A stretch of 64,000 nucleotides of DNA from Arthrobacter sp. CJ23 (GCF_024741795.1 NZ_CP102950.1:558001-622000), one strand, 5' to 3'; counted from the first letter of the stretch, positions 17,911 to 26,961 are shown. Numbers and translations: made by a program. The notes: generated from the letters alone by a model not told the origin.

Positions 17911-18489
17911 TCAAGGCGTGGCGGAGACGTCCAAGCGGTAGCGCCATGACGGCAATGCCTTGCCATGGCTGTCCTGCTCTGCGGTGAAGTGCCGGTCCTT
18001 CGTGAAGCCGAGGCTTTCCAACAGCCGCCTGGAAGCTGTGTTTGGTTCGTAGACGCCGGCGAAGATGGTGTTCGCACCGCGTTCATGGGCCAACCAAGCC
18101 ACCAATGCTTCCGCTGCTTCGCGGCCGTACCCCAGACCTTGGTGGTCCGGGTGCAGGATGTAGCCAAGCGAGGGGTGGTCTGAAGGCAGTTTGCCGGCCA
18201 GGGGCGGTTCGGCCGTGTTCCACGTCCGGGCGTCGCCAATGACCTCGCCGTTTGCCCGGAGCACGATGGCCCAGCCGAGGTGATACCAGCCAACCGTGGA
18301 CGATGCCGCGCGTATCAGCTGCTCGGCAAGGCGCTTGGTATTTTCCTCAGCACCCAGGGCTTCGTGGGAGAGATACCTTGTGGCATCCTGGCGACCGCGA
18401 AAGCGGAGGACGGCATCGGCGTCGTCGGCTTTCAGCAGGCGCAGCTCAAGGCGTTCGGTGAGAACCGGGGTGATCCCTGCTGCGTGCAT
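17911..18489 (-). CDS. GNAT acetyltransferase, RimJ/RimL type
   Basis: A 192-residue N-acetyltransferase that would move an acetyl group from acetyl-CoA to an amine. The start LTERLELRLLKADDADAVLRF is typical of the RimJ/RimL group; the acetyl-CoA site is seen as HQGLGYGREAAEALVAW, followed by NTASRRLLESLGFT. The target (ribosomal protein, antibiotic or other amine) cannot be told. It starts 5 nt after recR stops, on the same strand, so it is probably co-transcribed with it. Confidence 0.85.
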   Translation of the reverse strand: MHAAGITPVLTERLELRLLKADDADAVLRFRGRQDATRYLSHEALGAEENTKRLAEQLIRAASSTVGWYHLGWAIVLRANGEVIGDARTWNTAEPPLAGKLPSDHPSLGYILHPDHQGLGYGREAAEALVAWLAHERGANTIFAGVYEPNTASRRLLESLGFTKDRHFTAEQDSHGKALPSWRYRLDVSATP

Positions 18490-18494
18490 CAGTA

Positions 18495-19094
18495 TCAGGC
18501 CAGGGCGTTGCGGCGGCCCTCGAAGGCACGGCCCAGGGTGACCTCGTCGGCGTATTCCAGGTCTCCGCCCACGGGCAGGCCGGACGCGAGCCGGGTCACC
18601 GTGATGCCGATGGACTTGAGCATGCGTGCCAGGTACGTGGCCGTCGCTTCGCCCTCCAGGTTGGGGTCCGTGGCGATGATGATTTCCTGGATGGCGCCGT
18701 CATTGAGCCGCGTGAGGAGTTCGCGGATGCGCAGCTGCTCGGGCCCGATGCCCGCGATCGGATTGATGGCGCCGCCGAGCACGTGGTACCTGCCCCGGAA
18801 GGACCGGGTGCGCTCCACGGCCAGGACGTCCTTGGACTCTTCGACCACGCAGATCACCGAGGGATCGCGGCGCGGGTCGCGGCAGATGTTGCACAGTTCC
18901 TGCTCGGTCACGTTGCCGCAGACCGTGCAGAACTTCACGCGCTCCTTGACCGTGGTGATGGCCGTGACGAGGCGCTTCATGTCCTCGGGATCGGCCTCGA
19001 GGATGTGGAACGCCAGGCGCTGCGCCGATTTGGGCCCGACGCCGGGAAGCCGGCCGAGCTCATCAATCAGCTCCTGAACTGCACCTTCGTACAC
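18495..19094 (-). CDS. recR: Recombination protein RecR
   Basis: A 199-residue protein that works with RecF and RecO to load RecA at gaps in damaged DNA. Parts in order: helix-hairpin-helix [18 protein letters not shown], a four-Cys zinc finger (CTVC, then CNIC), and a Toprim domain with CVVEESKD and [14 protein letters not shown]. Length fits the family. The start is a GTG with GAGGA just upstream. It follows dnaX by 95 nt; the ybaB/ebfC gene often found between them is absent. Confidence 0.96.
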   Translation of the reverse strand: MYEGAVQELIDELGRLPGVGPKSAQRLAFHILEADPEDMKRLVTAITTVKERVKFCTVCGNVTEQELCNICRDPRRDPSVICVVEESKDVLAVERTRSFRGRYHVLGGAINPIAGIGPEQLRIRELLTRLNDGAIQEIIIATDPNLEGEATATYLARMLKSIGITVTRLASGLPVGGDLEYADEVTLGRAFEGRRNALA

Positions 19095-19189
19095 AATGTC
19101 CTCGTTCGTTCGATATCAATTCTTCGCTGCGGCGCCGGGCCTGGCTTCGCCTGCCTGCTTCTGGGCTTGCCACACCGCGGTGGCGGCAG

Positions 19190-22100
19190 TTAGCGGGCCT
19201 GCAGGGGAGTGCCGTCCAGGGCCCGTACTTCGAGCAGCTTTGCGCCCAGAATACGCTCCACCGCGGCCCGGCCAAAGAGCTTGGAATCCTCGATGGTTTC
19301 GTCGTCCGGGCTCGGAATTTCCTCGACCGCCGGGGCGGCGGATTCCTGGGCCCGGACCGGCGCCTGCTGGCGTCCGGCCTGGGCTTCCGGGCTGTTCGTG
19401 AGCCGCTGGTACAGGCTTTGCCGGCCCGTGCCGCGGTCAGCCGGAGCGGGCTCCTCCATGGTTGCGACGGACCCGTGCGACTCCGCCAGAGTGCTTGCCT
19501 GGGAGGTGGCAGCGGTTGCTGCTGCGGCGGCGGGCGCAACCGGCCAGCCCGACGACGGCGGGATGTCCCAGCCGGACGGCACGGGAACCGTGGGCATCTG
19601 GGCGGCGGCCGGCTCGTAGACGGGCGGCGCGGGAGGCTCGTGCACGGCCTGTGCCTGTTCCTGTGCCGAAGCCTGCTCGGCTGCAGCCTGCGCGCCCACA
19701 TTGGACGCGCTGCCGACAACCCAGGACCCAGGAGACTGCTCCACTGCACGCGACCAGGGGTCTTGAGCGGTGTCGGGAGCCGATGCCTGGTCCACGGCTG
19801 TGCCGACGGCTGCTGACTTCGCCGCAGCTTTGGCAGCGGCCGCCTTTGACGGTGTGGCCTTCTTCGGCGCGGCCGCGGGAGGTGCGGCGTTTGCGGAGCG
19901 TGCTGCCGGGGCAGGCGGATAGCTACCTGTCGGTTCCCAATCGGCGGGAGGTTCCTCGTCCAGGGGCGGGGCGTCCTCGTCGCGCGGCGGTCCCCAGTCG
20001 TCATCCGGGTAAGCGTAATCGCCGGTGGACTCAGGCGTGGCTGGAGGGGTTGCCGGTGTGGTCGGCTGGGCAGCGGCGGAAGCCGGTGCGGACTCCGGGG
20101 CGGCAGGGGGCAAGGCAACTGAAGCAGGTGCCGTAGCAGGAGCACCCCACGCAATAGCGGGCGCCGCCGCAGCAGCGGATGCCGCCGCCGCCGCCGTCGT
20201 CGGCTCTGCCGGACCTGGCGCTGCCTGGACCGGCTCTGCCTGGACAGGTGCTACCTCAGTCGAGGGATCTGCAGGCATTGCAGGAGCCAGACCCCACGCA
20301 GCATCGACGGCCGAAGTCGGGGCCGGAGCCGAAGTTGGGGCCTCGCGGCTAGGTGCAGTGACCTCTGGGCCGGGCGCCGGGACGTCCGGGCTAGCCGGTG
20401 CTTTTGGGTTTGGCTCAGAGCTCGCTGAGCTGTTGGTCCCGCCGGCGACCGCCACGATCTGGCAGTCGATGCCGATGGTCTTGTGGATCGCCTGCCGGAG
20501 GTTCTCGGCGTGGTCCGCCCGGCCGAAAGCTCCGGCGAGGCCCGCCGTGGTGAAGGCAAGCGTGAGCTGCTGGCCGTCGAAGTGGGCTACCTGGGCATTC
20601 GGTTCCACCAGGGCCCAGGTGCTGCGCTTGATCTTGGTCAGCGTCTGCAGGACTTCGGGCCAGGCGCGGCGCAGGGCCTCGACGTCGCCTGCTCCAGCAG
20701 GGCGGGGCGCCTGCAGTGCGGGAGCCGCTTGTGCGGGAGCCGCTTGTGCGGGAGCCGGCGACGGAGATGCGGCCGGAGGCGCTACGGGCGCCGGAGCTTG
20801 CGGCTCCTCAGCTTCGGCCACCGGGGACGGAGCCTGCGCTGCAGGAGCCTGCGTCGCAGGAGCTTGAGCGGGGCGCCCGGCAGGCTGGCGCTCGTCGACG
20901 GGCCAGTCCGCGGTGGACACGCGCGGTGCCGTCAGCGGTTCCCGGGCAGGTGAATCGGCGGGAGCCGGCGCCGGCGCTTCCGCCGCCGGGGCAGGCACGG
21001 GCGCAGCTGCAGGCGCGGACACGGGCACCGGCGCAGCAACAGGCGCGGGCGCAGCGGAGGCAACCGGCGCGGCCATGGGAGCAGCGGCGCCTTCACCATA
21101 GTTGAGGCGGCGTTCCACACGGTCGATCCTGGCCGCAATGCCGCGCTCTGTCTGCTCCGAACTGGGCAGCAGAATGCGGGCGCACAGAAGCTCAAGGTGC
21201 AGCCGCGGCGAGGTGGCGCCGGTCATCTCGGTGAGGGCCGTGTTGGTGACGTCGGCCGCGCGGGAGAGCTCGGCGGCACCGAGGTTGTGGGCCTGGCTGC
21301 GCATGCGGGCGATCTGGTCGGCAGGCATGCCGCGCAGGATGGCGTGGGCATTCTCGGGCATCGCCTGGACGATGATGAGGTCGCGGAAGCGCTCCAGGAG
21401 GTCCTCCACGAAACGGCGGGGATCGTGGCCGGTCTGGATGACGCGGTCCACGGCCCGGAAAACAGTGGCGGAGTCGGCCGCGGCGACCGCCTCCACGACG
21501 TCGTCGAGCAGTGACGCATGGGTGTAGCCGAGCAGTGCAACGGCGAGCTCGTAGTCGAGGCCGCTGGGGCCGGCACCGGCCATGAGCTGGTCCAGCACCG
21601 ACAGGGTGTCACGGACGGAGCCGCCGCCGGCACGGATGACGAGCGAGAGCACACCGGGCGCCACGGGCACGTTCTCCTGCTGGCACAGCAGTTCCAGGTA
21701 GGCCATGAGCGGCTCCGGCGGCACCAGCCGGAAGGGGTAGTGGTGCGTGCGCGAGCGGATGGTGCCGATGACCTTGTCCGGCTCCGTGGTGGCGAAGATG
21801 AACTTGATGTGTTCCGGCGGCTCTTCGACGATCTTCAGCAGGGCGTTGAAGCCTGCCGAGGTGACCATGTGGGCTTCGTCGATGATGAAGATCTTGTAGC
21901 GGTCCCGGACCGGGGCGAAGGTGGCGCGCTCGCGCAGATCGCGGGCGTCGTCGACGCCACCGTGGCTGGCGGCGTCGATCTCGATGACATCCAGCGAGCC
22001 GGAGCCGCCGCGGGCGAGTTCAACGCAGCTGGGGCAGACGCCGCAGGGGGTGTCCGTGGGGCCCTCGGCGCAGTTCAGACAGCGGGCCAGGATGCGGGCG

Positions 22101-22264
22101 GACGTGGTCTTGCCGCAGCCGCGCGGACCGGAGAAAAGATAGGCGTGGTTGACACGGTTCTTGCGCAGGGCCGTCATCAGGGGGTCGGTGACGTGTTCCT
22201 GCCCGATAACGTCCGCGAACGAATCGGGGCGGTACCTGCGGTAGAGGGCAGTAGTAACAGTCAC
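19190..22264 (-). CDS. dnaX: DNA polymerase III subunit gamma/tau
   Basis: A 1024-residue clamp-loader ATPase. The N-terminal AAA+ part has YRPDSFADVIGQEHV, the P-loop GPRGCGKTTSARILA, a zinc module CLNC...CGVCPSC, Walker B IIDEAHM and the sensor ATTEPDK. After about residue 365 the protein turns into an Ala/Pro-rich chain interrupted by one folded island (about 510-620, ALRRAWPEVLQTLTKIKR to IGIDCQIVAVAG), the tau-type polymerase-binding domain. A further low-complexity stretch runs to a conserved end, GRAAVERILGAKLLEV. It is clearly longer than the 600-800 residues common in actinobacteria, owing to the linkers. The start is a GTG. Confidence 0.95.
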   Translation of the reverse strand: MTVTTALYRRYRPDSFADVIGQEHVTDPLMTALRKNRVNHAYLFSGPRGCGKTTSARILARCLNCAEGPTDTPCGVCPSCVELARGGSGSLDVIEIDAASHGGVDDARDLRERATFAPVRDRYKIFIIDEAHMVTSAGFNALLKIVEEPPEHIKFIFATTEPDKVIGTIRSRTHHYPFRLVPPEPLMAYLELLCQQENVPVAPGVLSLVIRAGGGSVRDTLSVLDQLMAGAGPSGLDYELAVALLGYTHASLLDDVVEAVAAADSATVFRAVDRVIQTGHDPRRFVEDLLERFRDLIIVQAMPENAHAILRGMPADQIARMRSQAHNLGAAELSRAADVTNTALTEMTGATSPRLHLELLCARILLPSSEQTERGIAARIDRVERRLNYGEGAAAPMAAPVASAAPAPVAAPVPVSAPAAAPVPAPAAEAPAPAPADSPAREPLTAPRVSTADWPVDERQPAGRPAQAPATQAPAAQAPSPVAEAEEPQAPAPVAPPAASPSPAPAQAAPAQAAPALQAPRPAGAGDVEALRRAWPEVLQTLTKIKRSTWALVEPNAQVAHFDGQQLTLAFTTAGLAGAFGRADHAENLRQAIHKTIGIDCQIVAVAGGTNSSASSEPNPKAPASPDVPAPGPEVTAPSREAPTSAPAPTSAVDAAWGLAPAMPADPSTEVAPVQAEPVQAAPGPAEPTTAAAAASAAAAAPAIAWGAPATAPASVALPPAAPESAPASAAAQPTTPATPPATPESTGDYAYPDDDWGPPRDEDAPPLDEEPPADWEPTGSYPPAPAARSANAAPPAAAPKKATPSKAAAAKAAAKSAAVGTAVDQASAPDTAQDPWSRAVEQSPGSWVVGSASNVGAQAAAEQASAQEQAQAVHEPPAPPVYEPAAAQMPTVPVPSGWDIPPSSGWPVAPAAAAATAATSQASTLAESHGSVATMEEPAPADRGTGRQSLYQRLTNSPEAQAGRQQAPVRAQESAAPAVEEIPSPDDETIEDSKLFGRAAVERILGAKLLEVRALDGTPLQAR

Positions 22265-22302
22265 AGGGTCAACCTAGCCGTAGGGGATGACATTTAAATA
22301 AG

Positions 22303-22391
22303 TGACCCCTCATGCACCCGCCAGAGCCCATCTACCCTTGCTACCTTCCGGTCCTGGGGGAGTTCAACAGGATGACGCCACATGAGGGGCC
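22303..22391 (-). ncRNA. ffs: Small signal recognition particle RNA (4.5S RNA)
   Basis: On the minus strand the closing ends GGCCCCTCATG and CATGAGGGGTC pair. In between lies the conserved SRP apical loop with GACCGGAAGG and AGCAAGGGTAG, the binding site of Ffh. It lies about 40 nt upstream of dnaX and in the same direction, a common actinobacterial arrangement. Ends are set by the terminal pairing and may be off by a few bases. Confidence 0.88.
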
Positions 22392-22398
22392 GTCGACA

Positions 22399-22581
22399 AG
22401 CTTACCCGAAGATCAAGCCCCGTTCGAATCCTCCGGAAGGTGGGCGGTTTGGACCGCCCGACAGCGCGTGGTCGGGGCCCCTGCTGCCGCGATTCTGAAT
22501 CTCATCAACTGGATCGTCGCAGTGTCGGTGGGGACGAATAGGATCGATGAAGGTTGCCGGAGATTGGGGGACTGAGCTGCG
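22399..22581. other. Non-coding stretch with a short hairpin
   Basis: No gene is seen between the SRP RNA and the small gene at 22582. The stretch contains the inverted repeat GGGCGGT / ACCGCCC (22442-22459, 4-nt loop), which could be a terminator or an operator, and a GTTCGAATCC sequence that resembles a tRNA T-loop but has no matching tRNA body. Confidence 0.5.
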
Positions 22582-22848
22582 ATGGGAACGGGCGACTGGG
22601 TGGAGCCATCCGAGGTGTCCGGAGAACTCCATAAGGACGTGTTTGCGGCCGTAAAGCTGCTAGTCGAAGCAGGGTGGAAGCTCCGCAGGCAAGGTCACAA
22701 GTTCTATCTGTACTGCCCGTGCGGCGACGGAGGTGCCCAGCTCCGCGTGGACGGTACTCCGAGGAACCCTTCCTGGTGCGCCAAGAACTTGCTCCGGGAC
22801 GCCCGAAGATGTCCGGGCCAACACGAGTTGCTGCGGTCGCGACGATAG
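22582..22848 (+). CDS. Small HicA-like protein, possible toxin
   Basis: An 88-residue basic protein. The middle, AVKLLVEAGWKLRRQGHKFYLY, has the layout of HicA mRNA interferases (helix, GW-x-L-x-R, then a His in the first strand), and RVDGTPRNPSWCAKNLLRDA could match the second part of that fold. Unlike standard HicA it carries four cysteines (CPC, C, C) that could bind zinc. The next gene on the same strand codes for a protein with a helix-turn-helix, as expected of an antitoxin, 74 nt away. Resemblance is by eye and the toxin role is inference. Confidence 0.5.
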   Translation: MGTGDWVEPSEVSGELHKDVFAAVKLLVEAGWKLRRQGHKFYLYCPCGDGGAQLRVDGTPRNPSWCAKNLLRDARRCPGQHELLRSRR

Positions 22849-22922
22849 ATGTTGGTAATTGTTAGATACCAAGTTGGTAGAAGTTGTTGTCAGTTGTCAA
22901 CACTCGGATCTAAAGTTGAACC

Positions 22923-23411
22923 ATGACGAACAACGCGCCGTTCGAACTCCGCTTCCGATTGGGGGAACTCCCTGAGGATGTGGAAGACCACATCGTGGGG
23001 CAACTCGGTGGCGCCATTGCCCTCTTTGCGGGCGTCCCGTACGTGACGCTCCTGCAGGATGCTATCAGCGGTGCGGATGCCGCCCACTATGCACTTGCAG
23101 CGCTGCGCGACCTTGGTGCCACCGTCACTGCGCTCGATCCCGACTACGTCACCCGAAGTGAAATCGCTGAGCGCCTGGGTGCCACCCGGCAGGCCGTGGC
23201 GCACTGGGTTTTGGGCAAGCGGCAGGCCGATTTCCCGTTCCCCGAGCCGGCAGTCCAGGCAGGGGCAACCCTTTGGTGCTGGTCGGACATAGTAGAGTGG
23301 GCGATTTCATCGAAGCATCAGGTCGACGAAGGTGCGCGGCTTCTGACAGCCGATGAAATCGCCATAGTCAACGGCCAGTTGGCAGCGGGCCGCATGCCCG
23401 CTCTCGTCTAA
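22923..23411 (+). CDS. Helix-turn-helix protein, possible antitoxin of the preceding gene
   Basis: A 162-residue protein in two parts. Residues 1-75 form an unknown alpha/beta domain (FELRFRLGELPEDVEDHIVG...). Residues about 78-130 contain a MerR/excisionase-like helix-turn-helix, TRSEIAERLGATRQAVAHW, followed by a basic turn and LWCWSDIVEWA, a pattern seen in small DNA-binding antitoxins. It follows the HicA-like gene, and the pair may autoregulate. Confidence 0.6.
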   Translation: MTNNAPFELRFRLGELPEDVEDHIVGQLGGAIALFAGVPYVTLLQDAISGADAAHYALAALRDLGATVTALDPDYVTRSEIAERLGATRQAVAHWVLGKRQADFPFPEPAVQAGATLWCWSDIVEWAISSKHQVDEGARLLTADEIAIVNGQLAAGRMPALV

Positions 23412-23467
23412 CTACCGTCACCCGTCAGTGGCCGGTTCCCGCGAGGGCAGGTCAGGGCATGCCAGCG

Positions 23468-23593
23468 CTACAGCAGATAATGCGGCGCGTCTTCAAGCCC
23501 GAAGTTCCGCTCCAGCGTCGTGATTCCTTGGGCCTTCATGTCTGTGGCCAGCTGTACCCTCAGGCGCAGGTACCCATCAATCCTCACTTTCAA
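23468..23593 (-). CDS. Very small open reading frame, hypothetical
   Basis: A 41-codon frame that starts with TTG at 23593, with GGGAG 7-8 nt upstream, and lies 38 nt after the end of the gene at 23632. Its peptide is not low-complexity (VRIDGYLRLRVQL, then TTLERNFGLEDAPHYLL) and looks like the end of a folded protein, so it may instead be a remnant. Low certainty. Confidence 0.3.
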   Translation of the reverse strand: MKVRIDGYLRLRVQLATDMKAQGITTLERNFGLEDAPHYLL

Positions 23594-23631
23594 AGTCCGT
23601 CTCCCGTTCAGTCCAAGGACAGCTCCCGAAG

Positions 23632-24522
23632 CTACGTCAACGGCCCGGTGCGTCGGCGCAGGTCGAAAATTTCCCACGCCTGGGGTATCAGATCGAACGC
23701 CACGTCGCACATGCGCCGAAGCTGTTCCATTCCTCCGCCCTGAAACGCATCATCTCCGGCGGGGCCGCTCGCGTCCTCGTAACCGCTTCCTTCGGCTGAC
23801 GTCCACTCCAGCCCATGCGAGTAGCCGCTGCAGAACTGCCAGGCATGGATCAGCCCAGGAGGCAGCCCGCTGCTGGAACGCAGCTCCTTGAGAATCGCCG
23901 TCTCCGTGCGGTTCTTGGTTGCATATCCCCAGCTGCCGTCGGCTTTCTGGCGGAACATCGGGGGCAGCCGCAAGGCCTCCGCTGATGAATTCAGCGCCCG
24001 GCGGAGGCCGTCAAAGTATTCCGTCGCGCCAGCATGTCGCTCCGGGTGGAATTCACCAAGGTAGGCGTCCCAGAACGCGGCACCGTTGAACACCTCCCGG
24101 GATACGAGCACCAGGCCCCGCCTCGCACGTTCGCCAGGGCTCTCCGGCAAAAGCGCCCACAATACCGTCGCCGTGCACTCAATGATGGTGCGCACCAGGG
24201 CATACGGCGCATGGGTCTGCCTTCGGAAATAGATTCTGCCGTCGGGCGCCTCGATGAAGAGGAGGCGCCGAAGCGCCAGCAGATTGTCCATCGCGGCCAC
24301 GAGCGACTGCTTCAGCAGATGGCTTACGCTGCGTGACGAACTGAACCGGTCATCCAACAGGTGAAGAGCCGAACCGTTCTCGACGCGGCCAACGTTCACT
24401 CGCCGGTCGCAGAGCGACTCCAGGACCTTCATGCGGTCAAGGATGATTTTCGCGGCGAGGCCTTCTTCGTCTGCTCCGTCCAACGATCCCGCAGAGTCAA
24501 GTGGTATTTGCCTATCGTCCAC
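23632..24522 (-). CDS. Hypothetical protein
   Basis: A 296-residue soluble, mainly helical protein with no motif I recognise. The central part (RQTHAPYALVRTIIECTATVLWALLP, then GERARRGLVLVSREV) looks like a helical bundle, and the C-terminal third includes FCSGYSHGLEW. Such helical, His-containing proteins of about 300 residues are common among patchily distributed actinobacterial genes. It starts 4 nt beyond the end region of the NIF3-like gene's stop at 24532 and may share its transcript. Confidence 0.6.
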   Translation of the reverse strand: MDDRQIPLDSAGSLDGADEEGLAAKIILDRMKVLESLCDRRVNVGRVENGSALHLLDDRFSSSRSVSHLLKQSLVAAMDNLLALRRLLFIEAPDGRIYFRRQTHAPYALVRTIIECTATVLWALLPESPGERARRGLVLVSREVFNGAAFWDAYLGEFHPERHAGATEYFDGLRRALNSSAEALRLPPMFRQKADGSWGYATKNRTETAILKELRSSSGLPPGLIHAWQFCSGYSHGLEWTSAEGSGYEDASGPAGDDAFQGGGMEQLRRMCDVAFDLIPQAWEIFDLRRRTGPLT

Positions 24523-24531
24523 GCAGTGATC

Positions 24532-24882
24532 CTAGCTCTCCGGCGGACCTGGCGGGAAAGGCCGCCACCCGTTTACCGGCCAGCTCATGAACGCCGGCTC
24601 CTCATAAGGGTGCGTGGCGCGCAGGGCCTGCACCACGCCGTCGAGCACGTCCTCCTCAACCACGCACTCAACCCGGATTTCCGGCACCTGCTCGCCCTGC
24701 CCCACGGCCCCGATGTACGGCCGTGCGCCGGGCAGGGGAGTGAAGCGGCCGGTGCCCGGCGAGGTAAATGAGCAGTGCGAATAGTCGCCGATCCGGCCCG
24801 CTCCGGCGTCGCCGATGGCACCCAGAACCGCCTCCGCGTGGGACTCCGGGACGTACACCACCAAGGCATGCAGCTGGGTCAT
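24532..24882 (-). CDS. NIF3/YqfO-type (CutA-like domain) protein
   Basis: A 116-residue protein with the fold of the inserted domain of YqfO/NIF3 proteins. The start LHALVVYVPESHAEAVLGAIGDAGAGRIGDY and the end ALRATHPYEEPAF are characteristic, the HPYEEPAF motif especially so. The metal-binding NIF3 halves are missing, so it is the stand-alone form. Biological role unknown. The frame remains open upstream to 25026, but ATG at 24882 matches the family start. Confidence 0.82.
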   Translation of the reverse strand: MTQLHALVVYVPESHAEAVLGAIGDAGAGRIGDYSHCSFTSPGTGRFTPLPGARPYIGAVGQGEQVPEIRVECVVEEDVLDGVVQALRATHPYEEPAFMSWPVNGWRPFPPGPPES

Positions 24883-24937
24883 GGATCCATCCTGCCATTC
24901 TCGGCTGGAGCGGGACCGGCATTCCTCAAATGCATAT

Positions 24938-24964
24938 TTGAATGAAAATATCAAGTCATTCCAA
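24938..24964. promoter_or_regulatory. AT-rich inverted repeat upstream of the LVIVD-repeat gene
   Basis: TTGAATGA (24938-24945) is mirrored by TCATTCCAA (24956-24964, one extra base). It lies in a short AT-rich stretch between the divergent NIF3-like gene and the secreted protein gene at 25035. It may be an operator or part of a promoter. Confidence 0.3.
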
Positions 24965-25034
24965 TGTGTGAGACGAAGAATAGAGTTTTTCATGTTCGCC
25001 CGGAACACCAATTGGACCCAGACCAAGGAGTGTC

Positions 25035-26906
25035 ATGGCTAAGTTATCTGTTAAGCGCGGGGCGGTGGTGCTGCTGTCGGTCGCCGGACTAATCATCGCA
25101 GCAACACCCTTTGCCGCGGCGCATCCCAGTGACAATGGCGCGGTGTCGGTTGAGGATGGCGCCCGCGACACCCATCAGCACGGCACCACGGCCGGTCACT
25201 TGCCGGCAACCCAATCCAACGTGGACCTCATCTCCAAACTGAAATTGAAGAACGCCGTCCCGGAGAAGATCGCCGATGTCGGCGTCTTCAACAACTACGC
25301 CTACCTCGCCGCGTGGGGTGTCGTCGACTGTACGTACAACGGTATACACGTGGTCAACATCAAGGACCCCGCAAAGCCGAAGGAGGTTGCCTTCATTCAG
25401 TCCAAGGAAGGCAGCTACCCGGGCGAGGGAATCCAAGCCCTGCATGTGGACACGCCGTCCTTTACCGGCGATCTGCTGGTCAGCAATAACGAGAAGTGCA
25501 AGCCCAAGGCAGGATTCGGCGGCATGAACCTCTATGACGTGACCAACCCTGAGCACCCCACGCCGCTGGCCGAGGGCGTCGGGGACTCCACGGTCGCCGG
25601 TCAGGGCAAGAAGGCGGCCAACGAGATCCACAGCGTTTTCGCGTGGGATGCCGGCGACAAGGCCTATGCGGTCATCGTGGACAACGAAGAGGGCTCCGAC
25701 GTCGACATCATGGACATCACCGACCCGAAGAAGGCCTTCCTCACGGCCGAATATGACCTCGACCAGACGTTCCCGCAGATCCTGCAGAGCGCGCCATCAA
25801 ATCTGACCGAGGTGTTCCTGCATGACATTGTCGTCAAGGAGATCGGCGGCAGGCAGGTCATGCTCCTGTCCTACTGGGACGCCGGCTACGTGGCCGTCGA
25901 CATGACCGACGTGCATAACCCCGTCTACCTCGGCGACACGGACTTCACCAACCCGGACCCGGAGCTCCTGGAGTCGACCGGACTGTCGGAGAAGCCCGAA
26001 GGCAACGGTCACGAAGCCGAGTTCACGCTGGACAACAGGTACGTGATTGGAGCCGACGAGGACTTCTCACCCAACTCGGCAGAGGGGTTCACAGACGACA
26101 CCGCGGCTCCCTATCAGGCCTCGCAAGGCAGTGACACCCCGCAATTGCCTGGCGGCCAGTCGCTGACTGGCGACGCAGTCTACGTGGGTCGTGCATGTAT
26201 CGGTGATGCTGCTGTTCCACCTGCTCCGACTACGGCGAGCGGCCAGCAGATCGCAATCGTCACCCGGGGCCTCTGCACGTTCACAGAGAAAGCTGCAAGC
26301 GTGGACGCGGCACTGGGCTATGAGGGCATGGTGGTGGTCAACCGTGAAGGCTCCGACGGCTGCGGCCTGTTCGGAATGACCATAGCCGGCAACACTCCCG
26401 CGTTCTCGGTGGACCGCAAGACGGGATTCGGGTTCTTCGACAAAGAGGCCTCCTATGACAACGCGGCCTGCCTGGCCGGCGCGGCCAGCGAGATTCCAGG
26501 CGTGAGCCTGGGAGACATCGGCGACGTCGTCACGCTCCATGCGATCTTTGACGGCTGGGGCTATGTGCACCTCTTCGATAACTCGGCGGGCAAGATGGCC
26601 GAACTGGACACCTATGCCATCCCCGAGGCGCACGACCCGGCCTTTGCGACGGGCTTTGGCGATCTCTCTGTGCATGAGGTGGCCACGTCGCACCAACGGA
26701 ATGACCTGGCGTACTTCTCCTACTATTCCGGAGGATTCCGCGTGACCAAGATCGTGGACGGCAAGCTGGTTGAGACCGGCCGTTTCATCGATGAGGGCGG
26801 AAACAACTTCTGGGGTGTCCAGGTATTCGAGAAGGACGGCATCGAATATGTTGCTGCGAGCGACCGCGACCACGGGCTCTACATCTTCCGGTACACCGGA
26901 GGCTGA
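25035..26906 (+). CDS. Secreted LVIVD beta-propeller protein with PA domain
   Basis: A 623-residue exported protein. The signal peptide ends at about residue 35 (FAAA before HPSD). Repeats such as GIHVVNIKDPAKPKEVAF, NLYDVTNPEHPTPLAE and YVAVDMTDVHNPVYLGD are LVIVD repeats, which form beta-propellers. A PA domain (about 370-470, with IAIVTRGLCTFTEKA and GYEGMVVVNREG) is inserted before the last blades. PA domains often bind substrates or mediate contacts in secreted hydrolases, but no catalytic motif is visible. AAGGAG 5 nt before the ATG supports the start. Confidence 0.82.
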   Translation: MAKLSVKRGAVVLLSVAGLIIAATPFAAAHPSDNGAVSVEDGARDTHQHGTTAGHLPATQSNVDLISKLKLKNAVPEKIADVGVFNNYAYLAAWGVVDCTYNGIHVVNIKDPAKPKEVAFIQSKEGSYPGEGIQALHVDTPSFTGDLLVSNNEKCKPKAGFGGMNLYDVTNPEHPTPLAEGVGDSTVAGQGKKAANEIHSVFAWDAGDKAYAVIVDNEEGSDVDIMDITDPKKAFLTAEYDLDQTFPQILQSAPSNLTEVFLHDIVVKEIGGRQVMLLSYWDAGYVAVDMTDVHNPVYLGDTDFTNPDPELLESTGLSEKPEGNGHEAEFTLDNRYVIGADEDFSPNSAEGFTDDTAAPYQASQGSDTPQLPGGQSLTGDAVYVGRACIGDAAVPPAPTTASGQQIAIVTRGLCTFTEKAASVDAALGYEGMVVVNREGSDGCGLFGMTIAGNTPAFSVDRKTGFGFFDKEASYDNAACLAGAASEIPGVSLGDIGDVVTLHAIFDGWGYVHLFDNSAGKMAELDTYAIPEAHDPAFATGFGDLSVHEVATSHQRNDLAYFSYYSGGFRVTKIVDGKLVETGRFIDEGGNNFWGVQVFEKDGIEYVAASDRDHGLYIFRYTGG

Positions 26907-26922
26907 GCAGGCATTTTCGAGT

Positions 26923-26961
26923 GGGCGGGGCGGCCGTGCCTTGGGCGCGGCCGCCCCGCCT
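26923..26961 (+). terminator. Intrinsic terminator after the LVIVD-repeat gene
   Basis: A 13-bp perfect GC-rich inverted repeat (arms 26924-26936 and 26948-26960, 11-nt loop), 17 nt after the stop codon. From here to the tRNA at 27281 no gene is seen. Confidence 0.7.

Noticed and set aside
19190..22264. Programmed frameshift in dnaX making a short gamma form
   Set aside because: No slippery A/T run of the known type was seen at the end of the AAA+ part.
22420..22440. tRNA-like T-loop (GTTCGAATCC) with CTCCGG near the SRP RNA
   Set aside because: The flanking bases do not pair into a T-stem, and no anticodon or D-arm fits upstream on either strand. Treated as chance, or at best a very decayed remnant.
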